Below are positions 30,889 through 36,423 of a DNA stretch of 36,423 bases, in pieces. Position 1 is the first letter of the stretch. Each line of letters begins with the position of its first letter. The position numbers were made by a program, and so were the translations under genes. The DNA comes from Thermomucor indicae-seudaticae (Eukaryota; Mucoromycota; Mucoromycetes; Mucorales; Lichtheimiaceae): positions 1-36,423 of the forward strand of contig JSYX01000232.1 of NCBI GenBank assembly GCA_000787465.1, written 5' to 3'. The notes under the pieces were generated by a model. That model did not search any database and was not told the origin of the DNA. It saw only the letters and a program-made list of their open reading frames with translations.

Positions 30889-32341
30889 ATGCGAACGACA
30901 AAGCAACAAGACAAGATTTACAAGGTCATCAATGCGCGGTTATTGCTGAACCATGAACTGGTTGAGGACTCGTACTTGTGGTTTCAAGATGGCAAGATTA
31001 TCGACGGTTGCTCATCTTTCTTTGACCAACTCCGGGAACCCGATGAGGTCATTGACGCAGAAGGTGCCATTGTCGCACCAGGGTTTATCGATGTGCAAAT
31101 CAACGGGTCATACGGCATTGACTTTGCTGACCATGACGGGTCCGTTGAGGACCTCGGATTGAATATCGACAAGGTAGCCCGTGGACTTTTGCGAAACGGA
31201 TGCACAGCGTTCTGTCCCACCGTGGTAAGCTCAGCACCCGAGATATACGCAAAGGCATGTAAGAACAGAAAGGGTGCCAGCCCACCAGCGAGAGTAAACC
31301 TTTTACCGTCAGGTGCTTCCTTTGCTTGGAGCACGGCCAGGAAGAGGAGCCGCCGCCGAGATCTTGGGAGCCCACGTAGAGGGTCCTTTCATATCGCAAG
31401 AAAAGAAGGGTGCCCACGACCAAGCCATCTTCCGTACCGGTGATATCCGTGCATTCAACGAAGCTTATGGTGAAGAAGCACTCAAAAACGTCATCCAAAT
31501 CATCACGGTTGCACCCGAGTTGCCGGGCGTTTTGGACGCTATTCCGGAGCTCGCTCGACTAGGGATCACGATCTCGATTGGCCATTCGGCAGCATCGATA
31601 GACGAAGCACAGGCTGGTGTGCGACGAGGAGCCACATTCATTACCCACCTGTTTAACGCAATGAAACCGGTAACTCAGCTAAGCTTGGTTGCCAAGTATA
31701 CTGCTGCTCACAACAGTTACTCCAGTTTCATCACAGAGATCCAGCCATGATAGGTCTCCTGGGAGCAACAACCGAGCTTCCCATACCTTCGACCCCGCAC
31801 AAGCATCCTGAACCGTCTTGCACTTCTCCTCATAAAGACCAACCCGATCCTCGTCCGTTCTATGGTATCATCTGTGATGGTGTCCACGTCCATCCGAACT
31901 CAGTCCGTATCGCATACTATTCTCATCCGAAAGGCTGTGTTTTGGTAACAGATGCTCTCTCAGCAGCAGGTCTACCGCAGGGCGTGTACCGCCTGGGTAG
32001 CCAAGACGTTGAGGTGCGTGAAACAGGTGCGGCCTATGTGAACGGGACACATACGTTGGCTGGAAGGTATACCGTTTTCTTTGCATTGCCTATACTTTAT
32101 CACTCAAAGCCCGAATCCCTCCAGTACAGTGACCATCGATGCTTGCGTGCGTAATTTCAGAAAATTCACTAGGTGCAGCGTCGTCGAAGCGCTGGAAGCA
32201 GCGACTCTCCATCCAGCGCAGATGCTTGATATTGAGCATCGCAAAGGCACGCTGAAACCTGGTGCTGATGCAGATCTGGTATTCTTGAATGATAATCTTG
32301 AGGTGCAGAAAATCTTTGTGCGTGGCCAACAAGTGATATAA
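30889..32341 (+). CDS. NAG2: N-acetylglucosamine-6-phosphate deacetylase (4 exons, 426 aa)
   Basis: Exons 30889-31254, 31313-31669, 31726-32066, 32125-32341; 1281 nt in frame. The enzyme (EC 3.5.1.25) hydrolyses GlcNAc-6-phosphate to glucosamine-6-phosphate and acetate, feeding chitin-derived GlcNAc into glycolysis. Seen in order: the amidohydrolase start IVAPGFIDVQINGSYGIDF, NGCTAFCPTVVSSAPEIY, LGAHVEGPFISQEKKGAH (metal-binding Glu), ISIGHSAAS and TFITHLFNAMKPFHHRDPAM (metal-binding His), FYGIICDGVHVHPNSVRIAY, LVTDALSAAG (catalytic Asp) and LEAATLHPAQMLDIEHRKGT. Keeping VSSAPEIYAK requires intron 1 to start with GC (AAAG|GCATGT); the GT site at 31225 would delete that conserved segment. Length is normal. 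No other NAG-cluster gene (deaminase, kinase) is in the window. The symbol follows Candida NAG2; bacterial nagA is equivalent. Confidence 0.93.
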
Positions 32342-32378
32342 GTTCGATGTTTATATGTCCGAGAAAGTAAAAAAAGAA

Positions 32379-32384
32379 AATAAA
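32379..32384 (+). terminator. Polyadenylation signal of the deacetylase gene
   Basis: AATAAA lies 38 bases after the stop codon, inside the short (97-base) convergent gap. Confidence 0.5.
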
Positions 32385-32438
32385 ATGCCAGAATAACGGA
32401 AGTAAGGATAGGGAGACTTTGGAGAAGGAAATAGTAAA

Positions 32439-33491
32439 TTACACAAGCAACCGTTTCGCGCCCAACAAGCCTATGCTCCGGGTTTGGTCAAAGCCAACAG
32501 ACGCCGATCGGTATATCCAGACTTGATTTGTTGTCTTTAGTGCCATTTCTTTCCTTCCTGAGCGGGGGCAGATCGACTCCACTTACACTCAAGAGATCCT
32601 GCTCACGTGGTACTCGCATTTGGAGCATCGTCTGGCTTTTGTAACCTTGCTTCAGTATACGTCGCAATGAATCATCACCTAAGCCAGATTGTCAAAAGAA
32701 ATTCGTATCGTTCTGATGCATCGCAGAAGCGCTTACGGTTCAATAGACATTTCCAAAGTCCATCAAATCCCTTGTACTGTAATACCATGCCAGAAATAGA
32801 ATTGTCATTGAATGAGAGACGCAAGCCGTTGATAAGAGGTTCGATCGTAGCATCCGCTACAACAACAACATATTCAGTCAGTCAGCAACGACGTTGTTCA
32901 TACAGTCCACTTACGAGCCAGTTGAAAGTAGAGTGTGCGATTGAACATCAAGTGATTCACTTGAACAACAATGCCATTTGGAACAGGCGGCTGCGGATTG
33001 CTGGAACCGCACCGAGCATACAAGAAAACGGTTAAAGTGATTTATAAACAAGTTCTCCGGAGCACTTACTTGTACATTGGCGTGTCAGGAGTGGTTGCTT
33101 GATTTGCGTTACTGGTAGCTGGTGCTTGGTTATTGGTGGTATTGACCGCGGCGGCTGCAGCGGCGGCTGCAGCGGCAGCGGCCATGAATGCTGCCGCATT
33201 GGGATCGGCTGGTGGTGGAACCGAGGGTCCCGTAGAAGACGGGGAAGAATGTGCCAGTGAGGTTTGCGGTTGACTTGTCAAGGAGGCAGCAGGCAGTCCC
33301 ATGGGAGAAGAATGTCGGTCAGGTTGTTGTTGTTGTTCATGTGAAGATTGTGGTGGTTGCTGCTTCTGTTGCTGCTGTTGAACCGCCTGGCTTGTGACAA
33401 ATGCGCTCATGCCTTCAATGAGTTTCCGAACTTCAGCAAGGTCGCGAGCGGCGGCTTCAGAAGCTCTGTCCATCGATAGATAGTTGTTCAT
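32439..33491 (-). CDS. Orphan Q/A-rich protein with a folded C-terminal half (5 exons, 271 aa)
   Basis: Exons: 33070-33491, 32915-33000, 32737-32856, 32587-32678, 32439-32534; 816 nt in frame, donors all GTAAGT or GTAAGC. The first three introns are well supported because splicing joins protein-like pieces. The last acceptor (CTAAAG) is weaker, and reading through intron 4 gives a different short end. The N-terminal 35 residues form an amphipathic helix (ASEAAARDLAEVRKLIEGMS). Then come Q-, S/P- and A14-rich low-complexity regions. The C-terminal part (NGIVVQVNHLMFNRTLYFQL, NGLRLSFNDNSISGMVLQYK) looks like a beta-rich domain. I do not recognise the family. Q/A-rich tracts are common in fungal transcription cofactors, which is only a hint. 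It is convergent with the deacetylase gene. Confidence 0.65.
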
Positions 33492-36423
33492 GTAAAATAA
33501 ACGTGTGGTCGTATAAAGCGGGAAACCTCAAATCAAACAAAGGAAGCTATGTTTGGGAGGGAGGGGGAGAGGAACTTCTTGTCGAATTCAAAAGAGAAAG
33601 ACAATTTCCAGGTGGTTAGCAAGTTGTTTTTTCTCCAAGCTTTTTCTTGGTGGCACCGCCCGAATCCAAGCGGCGCAAAATTTCTTTTGCAAGTTTGGGG
33701 AGGCAGGCTGCCCTTTGCGATGAAGAGTGCCCTGTTTGTCAGGCCATCTTCGCGCCAAAGAAGATAACATTTTCTGTGAATATATTGCACGGAGACTTTG
33801 CCATATGTGGCATACTCTTTGGACACAAAGGAGGACTCCATTTGACGCGTTCCCCCCCCCCAAAACGACGCGACGGCAGAACGCCAGTCCTAGTGTAAGT
33901 CCATCGTACCTTACCTCGCCTCCCAGAACGTGCACGACTACACGTACGACGTCTTTCTTTTGAACGATTGTCCGACCAAAATCGCCTCATCAAAGTGCGA
34001 GCTTAAAGTAAGTCATTAATAGGTCGACTAGTTGAAAGATCCGGGCGTTCGTGGTGGAAGAGTGAGGAAATAAACAAGTTGCAAGATCAGTACATGTGAT
34101 GTCGGTGGAATTCCACAAGATGGGTTGCCCGTTGTCTAATGTAAACACAACAGCTTATACGCACGCCATTGTGGTTTATTTACCTTGACCCAAGACCATT
34201 ATTATTCTAAAAAATGAGAGCTTTTCTACAAGATACTATTGTAGAATAAAATATCGAACGTATTGGACCAGAAAATAGACACCAGTGCTCCTCTTCTTCT
34301 TTTTGCTTTGCTGCTGTAAATGTTGACCAGGCGGCATGGATCGATCGGCAATACAGGGCGCAAAAGGGATCCTACAATACGTCCGTGCAAACTACATTTC
34401 TCCCAACTGTTATCCGACATCATCCACCGCAGCCGACCAAGAGGTACATGATAGACATTCCAGACTCTGATACAATCACGTGGTTTATCCAAACTTTGCT
34501 TCAATAACCAAACGATACAGGTCTTTGTGCTGCAAGACTTTCTCCAACGATAACATGCAAGTAGACACAGGAAGGTATTATTGCCTGGATGATTGCCAAG
34601 AGCGGCAACGCCAAGTTGTTAGTTGCCGTTATACCAAAGAAAACATGTCAAAATCTACAAGGAAGGAATGCATTGCTCGCAGCGACATGAACATTGTCCA
34701 AGAAAGGGATCGGTCAGATCAATGTGAATTCCAAAGATCGGGACATGACACTGAGCGCTGTCATCAAGCGACCGCTTGGCGTTTGTCCTCCTTATTGTGC
34801 CTTGCAATTTGCGCCAAACGTACGTAACGAGTACACGCAACAGTTGCGTGCACATACTGACTTTAACTAATCGATATTCTTATTACGATGCTTTATCATT
34901 TTCTTTTCTTGTTTTTAATTGGTGTTCCTTTGTCTCCCGGTCAACTTGCATGGTTTACGGCAGTTTCCCTGACGAATTTGGAGCAAAGTGGCTGGACACG
35001 GGGGGGGGGGTGCGCAGTCGGTTCCTAGACAGCGGGGGTCAGGCCCGCCCAGGTTCCAAAAGCGCCGTGGACAAGAGACTTGCTTGCATCCCCAACAAGT
35101 AGCCTGTGAGAGCGGAAAGAATGAATTGAAACCAAAACCATCCGATCAAGCTCGTCTTTTATAGCTTTTGGCGCCGGGATTTGAATTTCAAGCATTGCAT
35201 AATAAAGGATGGATATCGATAACGACCTTGACAAAGAAGGGAAGTCGCGTCATAACACTCTCTTTTTGAAGCGCGTCATTGAACAACGACAATGCAAATT
35301 ACCGTGGGAAAGTCAAAGGTTCACGTGGTCTTTTTTGTTCATTGCGATGCAGACGCCAGTCAAATGACAGGGTTCCATGTAAACGAGGAGAGATGGTCGT
35401 CTGCTACAGAGCCTAGTAAGGGACAGCTTTCGATATGTTAAGAGGCCCCGGAAAACTGTAAAAGGGAGAGCTGAGAACCTTTCGTTGGCTGTTTCGTGAG
35501 AAATGCAGCGTGCGAATGAGAAAAGGAAAAGTAGAAGGCCCTGGAGCGGATGTCACACGGCCTCGCCTATCGCATTATCCATCGTTCAATTATAAAGACA
35601 AAGAAGGCTTTGTAATCGAAGGTCTAAAATATTGCTTAATAGGAAGGAGACATACGGCTAGTTGCATCGATTAAAACAAGTGTATAAACTTGCTAGAATG
35701 CCTGAAAGGTTTTGCTTCTTCATATATCGCGATACAGACACGGGGACCGTCTCACCAGGCAGTTAATTAACAAGCTGGGCGATTTATTATAACAACAACC
35801 GTATATGCTAGCTATGTACTGTCTCCAGTTAGCGTACTTACATATAGATGCGACCCCATGAAAAAGGTGGTTGAGAGTTTCCAGAAAACATCGAGGAAGC
35901 TTTTTATCTGAATATCTGCTTTAAAAATCGCACCAAAGTGACAAGCACGCTGCCTGTGCAAGAAGATGGAAGACAGGCCCAGTTGTTGCGCATGCGTTCT
36001 TGTCGCTAGTCGGAATCGCTGCAGGACGTGAGTGCCACAGGGCTTGGCTTCTATTCTCTCCCCTTTCCACCATCTGTTTATCGGCCATAATGTTCCTCGA
36101 CCGGTCCTCTAGATTTATGAAGCCAAGGTTCTAGCAATCCCCAATTTTGCGTCATTCATTTGCAAGTCCTGCCTTGATCAAGACAGATCCCAAAAAGCGC
36201 ATCCAGTGAGCGAGACATTTTCAGAGACTTCAGTCAGACCTTGTTATAAGTTTGTTGCTTATATGGAGGTGTGCTTATAACCGGCATTCAACAACGAAAA
36301 CAGGCTTTTCCCAATCCGATATCGCGAATTATACGTGCACGACATTTTTCATAGCAGTCACTAAGTGTCGTTCACGAAAGATTCAACGCTTGAATAATGG
36401 AACCGTAGATTGCAATATTGTCA
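33492..36423. other. Gene-poor end of the window
   Basis: I can build no complete gene. Coding-like fragments on the plus strand: about 33925-34006 (NVHDYTYDVFLLNDCPTKIA, ending at a GTAAGT donor); 34316-34507 (separate entry); and 34577-34870, with an internal stop (for example DRDMTLSAVIKRPLGVCPPY). A C10 run lies at about 33851-33860 and a G10 run near 34999. From 34900 to 36423 I see nothing interpretable. Confidence 0.45.
34316..34507 (+). other. Coding-like fragment (about 63 residues)
   Basis: The frame reads VDQAAWIDRQYRAQKGSYNT, then FLPTVIRHHPPQPTKRYMID, and closes at TAA (34507). It lacks an ATG but is preceded by a pyrimidine tract and TTGACCAG, a plausible splice acceptor at about 34330. 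Composition is protein-like (Trp/Tyr, charged). The next 360 bases contain a further piece in another frame with a stop, so this is probably part of a decayed gene or element. Confidence 0.3.

Noticed and set aside
33851..33860. C10 homopolymer as a functional element
   Set aside because: It is a simple homopolymer in a gene-poor region, prone to sequencing error; nothing supports a role.
34995..35040. G10 run followed by GGGGG as a possible G-quadruplex
   Set aside because: The spacing between G-runs is too long for a stable four-run quadruplex, and it is not near a supported gene.
1..36423. CRISPR arrays, prophage, operons or integrative elements
   Set aside because: The window is eukaryotic, with spliced genes; I saw no regularly spaced direct repeats or phage genes.

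Overview
The window looks like a nuclear contig from a filamentous fungus, most likely an early-diverging Mucoromycota (Mucorales-like) species. Evidence: genes are dense on both strands; almost all are interrupted by short (about 45-90 nt) introns with GTAAGT/GTATGT-type donors; several genes have a TATA box shortly upstream; and the gene set (NagA, SURF4/Erv29, a mitochondrial carrier, an IBtk-type Ank-RCC1-BTB protein, three-repeat Myb) is ordinary fungal housekeeping. The species assignment is inference. All gene models below were spliced by hand from the bases: every listed junction keeps the reading frame, but none has RNA support.

Layout. 1-3764: no convincing gene, only short coding-like scraps. 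3765-6763 (-): an 8-exon RS-rich nuclear protein, perhaps AFF/Ebp1-like. 7141-8372 (+): NmrA-like NAD(P)-binding protein, divergent from the former. 8554-8790 (-): small secreted His/Tyr-rich protein. 8917-13582 (-): 11-exon IBtk-like Ank-RCC1-BTB-BTB protein. 13583-15124: gene-poor, with cryptic coding scraps. 15125-15940 (+): GNAT acetyltransferase. 16237-17762 (-): 11-exon mitochondrial carrier. 18572-21858 (+): 17-exon protein whose N-terminal half reads as a kinesin motor domain that has lost its ATP site, followed by coiled coil. 22067-23173 (+): low-complexity orphan. 23243-24020 (-): mitochondrial FtsJ/Mrm2-type rRNA 2'-O-methyltransferase. About 24.3-27.0 kb: decayed, frameshifted, probably transposon-derived sequence. 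27030-29033 (-): Myb (three repeats) plus paired C2H2 fingers. 29610-30564 (+): SURF4/Erv29 cargo receptor. 30889-32341 (+): GlcNAc-6-phosphate deacetylase. 32439-33491 (-): Q/A-rich orphan. 33492-36423: no gene I can support, only fragments.

There is no operon or shared pathway. The genes cover independent eukaryotic functions (transcription, ubiquitin-ligase adaptor, ER export, mitochondrial transport and rRNA modification, chitin-sugar salvage). The most unusual item is the pseudo-kinesin. Next are the tandem exon duplication in the RS-rich gene and the Myb plus SFP1/JAZF1-type finger architecture.
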